Assembly: GCA_951828385.1 (NCBI GenBank)
Contig: OX639973.1
Span: 4,517,200-4,581,199, forward strand
Direction: 5' to 3'
Source: an uncultured Poribacteria bacterium
GTDB taxonomy: Bacteria > Poribacteria > WGA-4E > WGA-3G
Length of the DNA: 64,000 nt
Part shown: in pieces, positions 7,506 through 16,504 of the stretch
How the letters are laid out: the number at the start of each line of letters is the position of its first letter
Position numbering within the stretch: the stretch's first letter is position 1
The notes under the pieces: model-generated
Databases searched by the model: none
What the model was told of the DNA's origin: nothing
What the model saw: the letters and a program-made list of their open reading frames with translations, nothing else
Translations under genes and position numbers: made by a program

Positions 7506-7856
7506 ATGGCAATCACCGTGTCTGAGAGAGAAGGGGTCGTTATATTTAAACTGAGCGGTAGAATTATCACCCCAGGTATCAAGGAAGTCTCGGAAACCGT
7601 GGCGGAGGCACTCGCAAGGTGCCCCTCACCACCGAGGGTGGTGTTTGACTTTAAAGAGGTAACCGGGATGGATAGTTCTGGGCTCGGGGCACTCATGAAG
7701 GTTTATGCCGACATTCGTCCGCATGGCGGGGCGATTGCGGTGATTAACGTCAACAAACATGTCAAAAACCTCATTGTTATGGCTCGATTAATCACCGTCT
7801 TCAAAAGTTTTGAGAACGAAGATGACGCGGTTGCCGGCTTGATGCGCCATCCGTAG
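7506..7856 (+). CDS. STAS-domain anti-sigma factor antagonist, second copy
   Basis: This 116-residue STAS protein is clearly paralogous to the one just upstream: GMDSSGLGALMKVY carries the predicted phosphorylated serine, and VKNLIVMARLITVFKSFENE matches the upstream C-terminal helix. The start follows TTAGGAGTGAATT. Probably cotranscribed with the first copy from the promoter at 7014. Two similar antagonists side by side suggest two inputs to one kinase or two kinase partners; only one candidate kinase is visible in the window. Confidence 0.85.
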   Translation: MAITVSEREGVVIFKLSGRIITPGIKEVSETVAEALARCPSPPRVVFDFKEVTGMDSSGLGALMKVYADIRPHGGAIAVINVNKHVKNLIVMARLITVFKSFENEDDAVAGLMRHP

Positions 7857-7959
7857 TTTAGATTTGCTTGTAGCGCGTTCGCGAGGCAACTTGTGTTAAA
7901 CTAACATAAGTGTTTTCTAAGTAACACTCGGCTGCCTCGCACTGATAAGGGGGTGCCTC

Positions 7960-8721
7960 ATGATAAAAAATATCCTTGTTGCCATCGGCGATACGGATTA
8001 CGAAAAAAATGCCTTTGAGTACGCCGGTCAATTGGCAGTGCTCTTAGGTACACATCTATCGTGCGTTTTCTTTCAGGACAGCAGCCATGGCGGGAATGCT
8101 GAGGTCGCAGCGACTGTGCTCCGCCGAACAGAAGCGGAATGCTCCCTCTACGATTTTCTCGATTATCACGTTGAGGCGATCGCCGGTAATCCGCGACAGA
8201 TGATATGTGAACAGGCGCACTCCGCTGACCTTGTTGTTGTCGGACTGCCTGAAGATGTCAGAAAACGTCGACTCAAACTGATTCAGAACCAAATTGACGA
8301 TGTTCTACAGCATATCACACGACCGATCATCGTCGTACACGAACAGTGCACACTTTTACGGAAAATTCTCGCGGTCCATCACGGTGATACTTATTCTGAC
8401 CACGCTTTAGGACTTGTCGCGGAGATTGGAGAATTGACAAAGGCGGGCATCCTTGGACTCGCACTTTCAAGTACGCAACCTGAAGCAACGCAGATTAAGC
8501 AGCAGATGGAAGCATACTTGAAATACTATGACGTTCAAACCGATTTCCTGACCGCTCGTGGTTTTACGGTCGCAAATATCTTGGAAAACGCAGAGGAAAA
8601 TGATTGCGATCTCATCGCTTTGAGTGCCAGCCATCACGGTCGGTTGTACGAACTTGTTTTCCAAAGCACCACACAAACTGTTGTCAAACTCGCGAACCGT
8701 GCGGTTTTAGTCACAAGATAG
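7960..8721 (+). CDS. Tandem universal stress protein (UspA family)
   Basis: The 253-residue product contains two Usp folds. The first begins MIKNILVAIGDTDYEKNAFEYA and ends ITRPIIVVHE; the second begins LRKILAVHHGDTYSDHALGL and ends LANRAVLVTR. Usp proteins bind nucleotides and accumulate under stress; the G-x2-G-x9-G ATP loop is not obvious in either half, so this may belong to the non-ATP-binding group. RBS GGGGG lies before the ATG. It sits between STAS antagonists and a histidine kinase, which points to a general stress-signalling cluster. Confidence 0.8.
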   Translation: MIKNILVAIGDTDYEKNAFEYAGQLAVLLGTHLSCVFFQDSSHGGNAEVAATVLRRTEAECSLYDFLDYHVEAIAGNPRQMICEQAHSADLVVVGLPEDVRKRRLKLIQNQIDDVLQHITRPIIVVHEQCTLLRKILAVHHGDTYSDHALGLVAEIGELTKAGILGLALSSTQPEATQIKQQMEAYLKYYDVQTDFLTARGFTVANILENAEENDCDLIALSASHHGRLYELVFQSTTQTVVKLANRAVLVTR

Positions 8722-8772
8722 ACCGCGTGCAAGTCAGAAAGGACTTCTACCGCGCACCTTGTGGAGGCGGAC

Positions 8773-11100
8773 ATGAAGCTTAAGGACGCAACTCACAAGC
8801 ACATATTATCAGGAGAATCCGTTGATTCTCACTGTCTTTTGGAGATTTCCACGGATATGTTCGCGGGTATCAGTTGTGACGGCAGCTTCGTCCCACTCAA
8901 CTCGGCATGGGAAGATATCCTTGGATTCACCGAGTTGGAACTCCAAAGTCAGCAATGGTGGACGTTTATCCATCCCGATGACAGACAGCAAACGCTCGCC
9001 AGAGTTGAGAAGGTTCAAACAGGCGAACGTGACAATGTTAGCTTTGAAAACCGTTTTCAGGCCAAAGATGGGGCATACAAGTGGTTAAGGTGGCGCGTAA
9101 CAAAAGTGCCCGAAAAACAACTCTGTTACCTCGTGGCAACAGATATTAACCGCGAAAAGCGATTGGAAGCGAGATTGAAAGAGAGTGAAACGCGCTTCCA
9201 GCAATTGGCGGTCAAACATGTCCAAGAGGGGGACCTGTTACATACCCTGATGGAAAATACCCCGGACCACATCTACTTTAAAGACACGGAGAGCCGGTTT
9301 ATCCGAATTAACCGTTCTTTGGCAGACCAGTTCGGTTTAGAGAATCCTGCAGACGCGGTCCATAAAACAGATTTTGATTTCTTTACGCGTGAACATGCGC
9401 AGCAGGCATACCAAGACGAGCAAAACGTTATTGAGTCCGGGAAACCGATGGAAGGCAAACAGGAAAAAGAGACATGGCCCGATGAACAAGATACCTGGGT
9501 GTCAACGACGAAAGTACCGATTCGCGATAGAGATGGACGGATTATAGGCACATGCGGCATTTCACGAGACATCACCGAATACTATCGCGCCCAACAGGCA
9601 GTTCGCGATTCTGAAGCGAACTGGCGGTCACTTGTTGAAAGTGTACCTGATATTATCTCAACTCTCGACCTGGAGTATCGCCTTCAATTTGTCAACCGGC
9701 TGCCGCCTACCCTCGAATTAAAACCTGAAGATCTCGTTGGAAAAAGCGTTTTTGATTTTCTGCCTGGAGAACATCACCAACGCATCAAGAAAGCCTGCGC
9801 GAAGGTCATTGAAACTGGCGAACCGACGACCTATGAAGTTCAGGGGCTGATGAGTGGGTATTGGTATGCTTCCTGTATCGGGCCGATTCAGCAAGACGGT
9901 GAGATCATTGGGTTCGTAATGGCATCAACGAATATCACGGATCGAAAGCAAGCGGAAGTTGAGTTACAACATAGTGAAGAACGTTTCCGTCGAGCCGTCC
10001 TGAACGCGCCACTGCCTATCATGATTCATGCTGAGGATGGTGAAGTCCTGCAAATTAGTCGGGCGTGGACAGAATTAACAGGCTACACACTCGAAGATAT
10101 ACCGACAATCTCAACATGGCTGGCGCAAGCGCATAGCCAAGAAACTGAGGAAATCAAAGCACATCTGGCACAGTTGTACCGTTCCATGGAGCGTGTAGCA
10201 GAGGGTGAGTATGTAATTTTTACCAAGTCCGGTAAAAGGCAGATTTGGGAGTTTAGTTCGTCATTGCTTGGGGCACTTCCGGATAAAAGACAACTTGGCA
10301 TTAGTATGGCACTGAATATCACAGAACGCATAAAAACCCAAGAAGCGATGCAACAAGCCAAGGAGACTGCCGAATACGCAAGTCGCGCGAAAAGTGATTT
10401 TCTCGCGAATATGAGCCATGAACTGCGGACCCCTTTGAACGCGATTATCGGGTTCGCTGAGATCCTGCGAGATGAACTTGTCGGAAGTATCAACGCTGAT
10501 CAGAAGGAATGCGTCAATGATATTCATATTAGTGGCCAACATCTGCTGGAGATGATTAACGACATTCTTGATCTTTCAAAAATTGAAGCCGGGAAAATGG
10601 TGCTGCAATTGGAAACATTTTCTATTGTAGAAGCCGTTGAAGAGGTGAACGCGATTATTACGGCGCTCGCTGTGAAGAAAAATTTGGATCTCACCTTGGA
10701 CTATAACCGGAATTGTCCGATTGAAGCGGACCGGGTTAAATTTAAGCAAATCTTCTACAATTTGTTATCCAATGCAGTAAAATTTACCCCAGAAGGCGGA
10801 AAAGTCGCGACCCAGCTGAAAGTTACTGAAACAGAACTGTGTGCCGAGGTTATAGATACAGGTATAGGCATTTCCGAGGCAGATCAAGCAAAGCTCTTTG
10901 CACCGTTTACACAGATTGATACCTCAAAATCTCGGCGGTACGGCGGGACAGGGCTCGGTTTGGCGTTGACGCACAGGCTTATCGTGCTGCACGGCGGTGA
11001 AATCAACGTTAAAAGCCAAGAAGGGCAAGGGAGCAATTTTACTTTCAGAATCCCTCTGCAACCATTAGAGAGCGGCACCGACGCTACATCTACTGCATAG
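8773..11100 (+). CDS. Soluble multi-PAS hybrid-type sensor histidine kinase
   Basis: The ATG at 8773 follows GGAGGCGGAC; a GTG at 8761 is in frame but overlaps that site. The 775-residue protein has four PAS/PAC repeats (roughly residues 15-130, 150-275, 285-400 and 405-525). A HisKA dimerisation helix follows with the phospho-histidine in FLANMSHELRTPLNAIIGFA, then a HATPase domain with N-box NLLSNAVKFTP, G1 DTGIGIS and G2 GGTGLGLALT. No membrane helix is visible, so it senses a cytoplasmic signal. There is no receiver domain of its own; a stand-alone receiver and a receiver-phosphatase follow immediately and are likely partners. Confidence 0.9.
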   Translation: MKLKDATHKHILSGESVDSHCLLEISTDMFAGISCDGSFVPLNSAWEDILGFTELELQSQQWWTFIHPDDRQQTLARVEKVQTGERDNVSFENRFQAKDGAYKWLRWRVTKVPEKQLCYLVATDINREKRLEARLKESETRFQQLAVKHVQEGDLLHTLMENTPDHIYFKDTESRFIRINRSLADQFGLENPADAVHKTDFDFFTREHAQQAYQDEQNVIESGKPMEGKQEKETWPDEQDTWVSTTKVPIRDRDGRIIGTCGISRDITEYYRAQQAVRDSEANWRSLVESVPDIISTLDLEYRLQFVNRLPPTLELKPEDLVGKSVFDFLPGEHHQRIKKACAKVIETGEPTTYEVQGLMSGYWYASCIGPIQQDGEIIGFVMASTNITDRKQAEVELQHSEERFRRAVLNAPLPIMIHAEDGEVLQISRAWTELTGYTLEDIPTISTWLAQAHSQETEEIKAHLAQLYRSMERVAEGEYVIFTKSGKRQIWEFSSSLLGALPDKRQLGISMALNITERIKTQEAMQQAKETAEYASRAKSDFLANMSHELRTPLNAIIGFAEILRDELVGSINADQKECVNDIHISGQHLLEMINDILDLSKIEAGKMVLQLETFSIVEAVEEVNAIITALAVKKNLDLTLDYNRNCPIEADRVKFKQIFYNLLSNAVKFTPEGGKVATQLKVTETELCAEVIDTGIGISEADQAKLFAPFTQIDTSKSRRYGGTGLGLALTHRLIVLHGGEINVKSQEGQGSNFTFRIPLQPLESGTDATSTA

Positions 11101-11159
11101 GAAACCAAGACACAGTGGTTTGATACCACACTACTGCTGGTTTGAACAGAGGATAACTT

Positions 11160-11579
11160 GTGAAAACTGAAAACCCACCTCCAGCTGAAGCACAGACAGA
11201 AACACCGAAGCGGATCTTGGTAATTGAAGACCAAGAGTTGAACCGAAAAGTTGTGCGGATTGTCCTACAATCAAAAGGCTATATAGTTGTAGAAGCAACG
11301 GATGCTGTGGAGGCGCTCGCCAGTTTAGAAGACGTAATACCCCAGTTGATTCTCATGGATATTGCCTTACCCGGACAAAGCGGCGAAGATTTAACGAAAC
11401 GGATCAAAGCAAATCTGGCGTGGGTAGATATACCGATTATCGCACTAACCGCTGCAGCGATGTCTGGCGATAAAGAACGTATCCTCAAAGCAGGGTGTGA
11501 TGATTATCTCAGTAAGCCGATTGATATTAAGGTACTCGTCGAACGTGTAGAAACCCATCTCAGAAGGACAGAAACATGA
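11160..11579 (+). CDS. Stand-alone response regulator receiver (CheY/DivK-like)
   Basis: It starts at GTG 11160 after AGAGGATAACTT. The 139-residue product is a single receiver domain with the phospho-aspartate in LILMDIALPGQSG, the conserved Thr in IIALTAAAM, and Lys in YLSKPI. There is no output domain. Its stop overlaps the ATG of the next gene (ATGA at 11576-11579), so the two are translationally coupled. It probably relays phosphate from the upstream kinase or regulates it. Confidence 0.85.
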   Translation: MKTENPPPAEAQTETPKRILVIEDQELNRKVVRIVLQSKGYIVVEATDAVEALASLEDVIPQLILMDIALPGQSGEDLTKRIKANLAWVDIPIIALTAAAMSGDKERILKAGCDDYLSKPIDIKVLVERVETHLRRTET

Positions 11580-12766
11580 ACGATGAAATGACTTCTGAAC
11601 TGCAAGAAACCGCTAAAGTCCTTGTTGTTGATGATGAACCGAGAAATGTCAAAATTCTCCAAATTCAACTCAAGGCGCGAGGGTATACAGTTTATACAGC
11701 CGCAGATGGACTCGAGGCACTTGGTGTTGTTGAGAAAGAGATGCCAGATCTCATCTTATTAGATATCAATATGCCAAAAATGGACGGTTTTGAAGTTGTT
11801 AAACAAATTCGGACAAATGAAGCCACGGAGTTTATTCCGATTGTGATGATAACCGCACTCCGCGACACGCGTGAAAATCGAATCAAGTCCATTGAAGCAG
11901 GTGCCGACGATTTTATTGAGAAACCTTTTGATAGTTTGGAAGTACTGGCACGGGTCCGATCCCTATTACGCATTAAACACTACCAGGACACACTCGCAAA
12001 ACATAACGCCCGATTGGAAGAAGAACTCCAAATGGCACGGAGCATTCAGGAAATACTCATTCCGCAGAATGGGGTCTTGGAATTATCCGGATTCCGCATC
12101 GCTTCGCGGTGCTGTCCTGAAATGGCTGTCGGTGGTGATTTCTTTGATATATGGGAAATTGCGCCGAACCGTCTCGGCGTTTTTATTTCTGATGTTATGG
12201 GACACGGCGTTTCGGCGGCGTTCGTAACAGTTTTTATTAAAACAGTTTTGGCGGAATTCCAGCAACAGATTGCCGATAACCCAGGATACCTGCTTGAAAT
12301 ACTCAATACGCGTTTTAATGATTTGATTAGTTCACGGTTGTTTATGTTCGCAACCGCCTTCTGCGGTATCATTGATCTCGACAAAGGCGCACTCATCTGT
12401 GCAAATGCCGGGCATTCATTCCCATTTTTGTACAGCACAGACCGAGAGACGTACGACATTATTGGTGATAAGAATACTGGAAACGGGTTGGGAATTTGGC
12501 AGGAATCGGTTTATGAAACTATGCAGTATCCATTTGACCTGTCGAGTAAAATGTTTCTCTATACAGACGGCGTTTATGAAGCGAAAAATCCGCAAGGTGA
12601 AGAATTTACGGTAGAACGCCTCCAAAAATTGGTATCTACTTGCACAGAACAGTCTGCTGCGAAACTTATTGCTCACATCTCGGAGGCGATTGATGTCTTC
12701 ACCGGTACCTGCCCTAAAGAAGACGATCTAACGCTCATTGCTATTGAGGTTGCGGAAGAAGACTAA
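11576..12766 (+). CDS. Receiver-SpoIIE/RsbU-type PP2C phosphatase
   Basis: The 396-residue protein has an N-terminal receiver (DLILLDINMPKMDG with the acceptor Asp, FIEKPF with the Lys), a coiled linker (about 130-160) and a C-terminal SpoIIE-class PP2C domain. That domain has metal-binding motifs GGDFFDIWEI, DVMGHGVSAAFV, ANAGHSFPF and EDDLTLIAIEV. Proteins of this design dephosphorylate STAS antagonists when the receiver is phosphorylated, releasing the anti-sigma partner. It couples the two-component genes upstream to the STAS proteins at both ends of the cluster. It overlaps the stop of the convergent RsbW-like gene by 4 bases. Confidence 0.9.
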   Translation: MNDEMTSELQETAKVLVVDDEPRNVKILQIQLKARGYTVYTAADGLEALGVVEKEMPDLILLDINMPKMDGFEVVKQIRTNEATEFIPIVMITALRDTRENRIKSIEAGADDFIEKPFDSLEVLARVRSLLRIKHYQDTLAKHNARLEEELQMARSIQEILIPQNGVLELSGFRIASRCCPEMAVGGDFFDIWEIAPNRLGVFISDVMGHGVSAAFVTVFIKTVLAEFQQQIADNPGYLLEILNTRFNDLISSRLFMFATAFCGIIDLDKGALICANAGHSFPFLYSTDRETYDIIGDKNTGNGLGIWQESVYETMQYPFDLSSKMFLYTDGVYEAKNPQGEEFTVERLQKLVSTCTEQSAAKLIAHISEAIDVFTGTCPKEDDLTLIAIEVAEED

Positions 12767-13218
12767 AGTTTAAAATCATCGGGTTTCAGGAGACCAAAAA
12801 CGACGCGGACATCGGTACCGCCTGCAGAGTTGGGATGCATCTCGTGGGTATCCGCAAGCGATTTGGCGATGAAAATACCGTGTCCACTTTCACTGCTTGG
12901 CGAACGGTTCTCTTCGATTTCCGAGAGCCTTTCGTGCGTTAACCAACTTTTTTGCCCTGTCCGCGGCGAACCCGTATCTCTCACTAAAATCTCAAGGGAG
13001 TGCGTGTCAATCCTGATGCGCAATTTAACGCCAACCGTGGCATCGACCGAACCGTGATGTATTGCGTTGCTGCAGATTTCATCAATCACAAGTTGGATGT
13101 CTGCCACACGTTTTCTGGAAAATCCGAGGTTTTGTGCAAGGTTACCAATAAATGCTCGAATCGGTTCTATATAGAAGACAGCGCTCGGAATTTTAAGTTT
13201 AATGTCTGCTTTTGCCAT
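12763..13218 (-). CDS. Anti-sigma factor serine kinase (RsbW/SpoIIAB-like)
   Basis: The 151-residue protein is a single HATPase_c (GHKL) domain: N-box VIDEICSNAIHHGS, a DTGSP loop and G2-like SESGHGIFIAKSLAD. This is the pattern of RsbW/SpoIIAB kinases that phosphorylate STAS antagonists and bind sigma factors or other targets. The STAS gene at 13239 lies 20 bases upstream on the same strand, forming the classical antagonist-kinase pair. No sigma factor gene follows, so its target lies elsewhere or is not a sigma factor. Confidence 0.85.
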   Translation of the reverse strand: MAKADIKLKIPSAVFYIEPIRAFIGNLAQNLGFSRKRVADIQLVIDEICSNAIHHGSVDATVGVKLRIRIDTHSLEILVRDTGSPRTGQKSWLTHERLSEIEENRSPSSESGHGIFIAKSLADTHEMHPNSAGGTDVRVVFGLLKPDDFKL

Positions 13219-13238
13219 GTGCTAAAATCTGTTTCGTT

Positions 13239-13583
13239 TTAAAATGCGGCAAGGGCACTGTTTTCTGACTCATAGATTTCGACGACACTCGAAGCACCGA
13301 TCAGATTGAAAGTGCGTGTTAAATTATCGGCGAGGGCACAAATCTTAAGGTCTCCACCGTTTTGGCGAAGCCGTTTCGCAACACCCACCAAGGCACCCAC
13401 AGCCGTACTGTTAATATGACTCACCTGACTAAGATTGACAACAATTCTCTCGACTTTTTCGGCTAAGAGGTCCTCAAGTACCTTCCGTAAATCAGACGCT
13501 GCATAACTACTCAAGTCTGTTTTTATCTCGAGAATTTTGATCCCGGACTCCTCCCGGAGTTTCATTAATTTTGTCGAATCCAT
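13239..13583 (-). CDS. STAS-domain anti-sigma factor antagonist paired with the RsbW-like kinase
   Basis: ATG at 13583 is preferred over an in-frame GTG at 13592 because GAGAGG sits directly before the GTG but 8 bases before the ATG. The 114-residue STAS domain has the acceptor region HINSTAVGALVGVA, where the conserved D-S-S-G is replaced by N-S-T-A, and the C-terminal TRTFNLIGASSVVEIYES. The Ser in N-S-T could still be the acceptor. It is more distant from the two STAS genes at 7.1-7.9 kb than they are from each other, suggesting a dedicated partner for the adjacent kinase. Confidence 0.82.
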   Translation of the reverse strand: MDSTKLMKLREESGIKILEIKTDLSSYAASDLRKVLEDLLAEKVERIVVNLSQVSHINSTAVGALVGVAKRLRQNGGDLKICALADNLTRTFNLIGASSVVEIYESENSALAAF

Positions 13584-13892
13584 AGAAATCACCTCTCGTA
13601 GATTGAAACTATGGTAAAATATACAATTACTTCTACATCTTTAATGTTATCCGAAATTAATAAAAAAGTCAAACAAAATTCTTCGGTTCATTCGCGAATT
13701 AAACAAGTTTTGCTCGGTAGAAGTCTGTTCACAGATTAAATTGTGCCGATGAAAAAAATTCTTGTTGCTTTCTTTATGTATTTATGATATACTATTGCGT
13801 AACCGATTTGAAAGTGTTAAAAGCACTTTGAATATAAGGAGGAACTGGCGGATTAACGCGGTTACGCGTTTTTAAATGGACCAGGTATCTTA
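13584..13892. other. Divergent intergenic region between the STAS gene and rpsA
   Basis: About 300 AT-rich bases that must hold promoters for both directions. A forward candidate is TTGCTT (13765-13770), 17 bases, TATACT (13788-13793). Nothing else is recognised. Confidence 0.5.
13765..13793 (+). promoter_or_regulatory. Candidate rpsA promoter
   Basis: TTGCTT, 17-base spacer, TATACT with TGA just upstream. A start near 13800 would give a leader of about 93 bases before the rpsA ATG. Confidence 0.5.
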
Positions 13893-16346
13893 ATGAACAA
13901 CGAACAAGCAAATACAAATGTGTCCACCGTTGATGTGGAAGAAGAAAAACACTCAGCTGAAGGATCGGCTGACGTGAATCAGGAAGTAGTGGGCGAGACA
14001 GAGACGCCAGAAGCTGTGCAAGCAGCTTCAACAACCGATGCAGATGTTGAGGGACAAGAGGAAGTCAAGAGTAGTGAAGAAGCAGCAACTGCTGACGATA
14101 CTGATCCCAAGCAAGCTGATGAGGCGGACTCCGAAGCAGCAGTAGAAGCAGGCGTTAGCGATCCTGATTCTGAGGAAACGACAACCTCTACTGATGAAAC
14201 AGGACTTGAAGAGACAGCAGAAGTTGCTGTTACTGAGGTTGATGCTGATTCTGAAGAAGCAACAACGCCTACTGATGAAACAGCCCCGCCTGAGGAAGCA
14301 GCGGCTGCAGCGGAAGAGCCGCCGGAGCCGATGAGCCCAGAATCTCTTGAGGAAGCGTATGATAATTCGATAAAGGCGTTTACGGACGGAGAGATTGTTA
14401 AAGGTGTTGTCGTAGATGTCAATCGTGATGAAGTCATGATTGATATCGGCTTTAAATCTGAGGGGTATATCCCCGCAGCAGAATTTGAGCCTGGGCAAGA
14501 CGGGGTGCCGGCTGTCCAGGCTGGCGATGAAATCGATGTCTATATCGTGCGGCGTGAGGACTCCGAAGGGCAAATCGTCCTTTCGAAGAAGATAGCCGAC
14601 CAAACCCTCATTTGGGACGAAATAGCAACCGCGTATGAGTCCGGGGCACCGGTGCAGGGGCGTGTTACTGAGCGGATTAAGGGCGGATTGCGCGTGAGCG
14701 TCGGATCCCTACGTGGCTTTTTACCGGCTTCACAGGTTGAGCTACGTCCTATCCAGAACCTTGAGCAGTATGTCGGCCAGACGCTGGAGATGAAAGTTAT
14801 CAGCTTGAGCAAGCGGCGGCATAATATCGTTTTATCGCGTCGCGCATGGTTGGAAGCTGAGCTCGTCCAAAAGCGATCAGAAGTTCTCAAAACACTTGAA
14901 GTTGGTCAACTGATAACAGGTGTCGTGAAAAATATTACCGCTTTTGGGGCGTTTGTTGACCTCGGCGGCGTTGATGGTTTGCTCCATAAAACAGATATGG
15001 CATGGAAGCGGATCCATCATCCGTCCGATGTCGTTTCGGTTGGCGAAGAGATTGAAGTCCAAGTTATCGGTATCAGCCAAGAAAACGAGAAAATTTCGTT
15101 GGGCTTGAAACAGAAGACTCCTGACCCCTGGGCAAACATTGAGGAAAAGTATCCAGTCGGAGCCTCAGTTCGCGGGGTCGTCGTCAACATTGTGAACTAT
15201 GGCGCGTTCTTACAACTTGAAGAAGGCGTTGAAGGGCTAATTCATGTCTCTGAGATGGCATGGACACGGCGTAATGTCGCCCCTTCACGCATCGTCAATA
15301 AGGGGGACGAGATTGAAGCCATTGTGCTTGAAATCTCACGTGAGGACAAACGCATTTCACTTGGACTCAAGCAGCTGCAACAGAACCCATGGGAACTCTT
15401 GGAACAGAGATCGCCTGTCGGTAGCAAGATCATCGGGCGTATCCGAAACTTGACAAGTTTTGGCGCGTTTGTTGAAATTGAACCCGGAATTGACGGGTTG
15501 ATCCATACTTCTGACCTCTCGTGGACTAAACGCGGTGCCGCAGCCAATGAGGCACTTAAGGAAGGTAGTGAGATTGAGGTCGTTGTCCTACAGATTGACG
15601 CGGCTGAACGCCGAGTCTCATTAGGACTCAAGCAGACACAGCCTGATCCCTGGGAAGAAGTACCCGAGAAATATAAGGTCGGTTCTGTGGTCCGAGGTAA
15701 GGTTGTTAATCTCACGAGTTTTGGCGCGTTTACCAAGCTTGAAGAAGGCATTGAAGGGCTGATTCACATCTCTGAACTCGCTGATCGGCGCATTGAAAAG
15801 CCGGAGGAAATTGTCTCCGTAGGCGATGAGTTAGACTTAAAAGTGATTAACCTATCACCGAAAGATCGGCGCATCGGCTTGAGTTTAAAGGCACTCCTTG
15901 CTGAGCAAGAGCGCGCCGCAGCACCTGATGAAGCAGAAAAGCCAGCAAGAACACGTTCCGATCGCCCATCTCGCTCACGGCGAGAACGGGAACCGAGACG
16001 CCAATTGCCGGCACGCGAAGAGACTGTCACCACATTGGGTGCCTTGCTTAAGGAGGAAATGGGCAAGTCAAACGCTGAGAATGCTCAGAACGTTGAAAGC
16101 CCTGAGAGCGTTGAAGACGTTGCAAGCGTCGAAAACGTTGAGAATACTGAGAACGTTGAAGACGTTGCAAGCGTCGAAAACGTTGAGAGTGCCGAGGGGT
16201 CTGAGAGCGCTGAGAGCATTGAGAGCGTTGAGAGCGTTGAAGACGCTGAGAGTGCTGAAAGTGCTGAGAGCGTTGAAGGCACCGAAAATGCGGAAAACTC
16301 TGAAAGCACGGAAGATCCCGAGAACACCGAAAACTCTGAGAATTAG
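13893..16346 (+). CDS. rpsA: 30S ribosomal protein S1 with six S1 domains and long acidic tails
   Basis: The 817-residue protein has six S1 RNA-binding domains between about residues 155 and 665. The last four carry the typical G..V.G.V.N(I/L)T.FGAF core and the sequence GLIHxSE/TD. S1 helps mRNA bind the 30S subunit during initiation. Residues 1-150 are a Glu/Asp/Thr/Ala-rich disordered region. The last 150 residues are first Arg-rich (about 670-700) and then a Glu-Ser-Val-Asn low-complexity repeat. Typical six-domain S1 is about 560 residues, so both tails are additions. AGG lies 7 bases before the ATG. The core identification is firm. Confidence 0.93.
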   Translation: MNNEQANTNVSTVDVEEEKHSAEGSADVNQEVVGETETPEAVQAASTTDADVEGQEEVKSSEEAATADDTDPKQADEADSEAAVEAGVSDPDSEETTTSTDETGLEETAEVAVTEVDADSEEATTPTDETAPPEEAAAAAEEPPEPMSPESLEEAYDNSIKAFTDGEIVKGVVVDVNRDEVMIDIGFKSEGYIPAAEFEPGQDGVPAVQAGDEIDVYIVRREDSEGQIVLSKKIADQTLIWDEIATAYESGAPVQGRVTERIKGGLRVSVGSLRGFLPASQVELRPIQNLEQYVGQTLEMKVISLSKRRHNIVLSRRAWLEAELVQKRSEVLKTLEVGQLITGVVKNITAFGAFVDLGGVDGLLHKTDMAWKRIHHPSDVVSVGEEIEVQVIGISQENEKISLGLKQKTPDPWANIEEKYPVGASVRGVVVNIVNYGAFLQLEEGVEGLIHVSEMAWTRRNVAPSRIVNKGDEIEAIVLEISREDKRISLGLKQLQQNPWELLEQRSPVGSKIIGRIRNLTSFGAFVEIEPGIDGLIHTSDLSWTKRGAAANEALKEGSEIEVVVLQIDAAERRVSLGLKQTQPDPWEEVPEKYKVGSVVRGKVVNLTSFGAFTKLEEGIEGLIHISELADRRIEKPEEIVSVGDELDLKVINLSPKDRRIGLSLKALLAEQERAAAPDEAEKPARTRSDRPSRSRREREPRRQLPAREETVTTLGALLKEEMGKSNAENAQNVESPESVEDVASVENVENTENVEDVASVENVESAEGSESAESIESVESVEDAESAESAESVEGTENAENSESTEDPENTENSEN
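16109..16188 (+). repeat. 45-bp-period direct repeat inside the 3' end of rpsA
   Basis: A 35-base sequence starting CGTTGAAGACGTTGCAAGCG occurs identically at 16109-16143 and 16154-16188. Further degenerate GAGAGCGTTGA units fill 16070-16330. In-frame repeats of this kind change length easily by slippage. Confidence 0.75.
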
Positions 16347-16393
16347 GGTTCACGCCATAATCTCAGATCCATATTTTGCTATTTCAACTGTAC

Positions 16394-16415
16394 GGGTGGG
16401 TACACGTACCCACCC
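16394..16415. repeat. Palindrome upstream of metK
   Basis: GGGTGGGTAC and GTACCCACCC form a 10-bp perfect stem with a 2-base loop, 48 bases after the rpsA stop. It may end rpsA transcription or be a mobile palindrome; the following bases (CTTGTCTCTTGT) are only mildly T-rich. A second imperfect stem (CTCTTGTGG / CCACAGAG) follows. Confidence 0.5.
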
Positions 16416-16504
16416 CTTGTCTCTTGTGGGAAGACTTAACAATCCACAGAGACCGTACCCTACAAAACAGCGTGGAATAGATACATAGAGTAGGAGAGAC
16501 AGAA

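Noticed and set aside
16347-16504. SAM riboswitch before metK
   Set aside because: Only a palindrome and a weak stem are present; none of the conserved SAM-I, SAM-II or SAM-III core sequences are visible.
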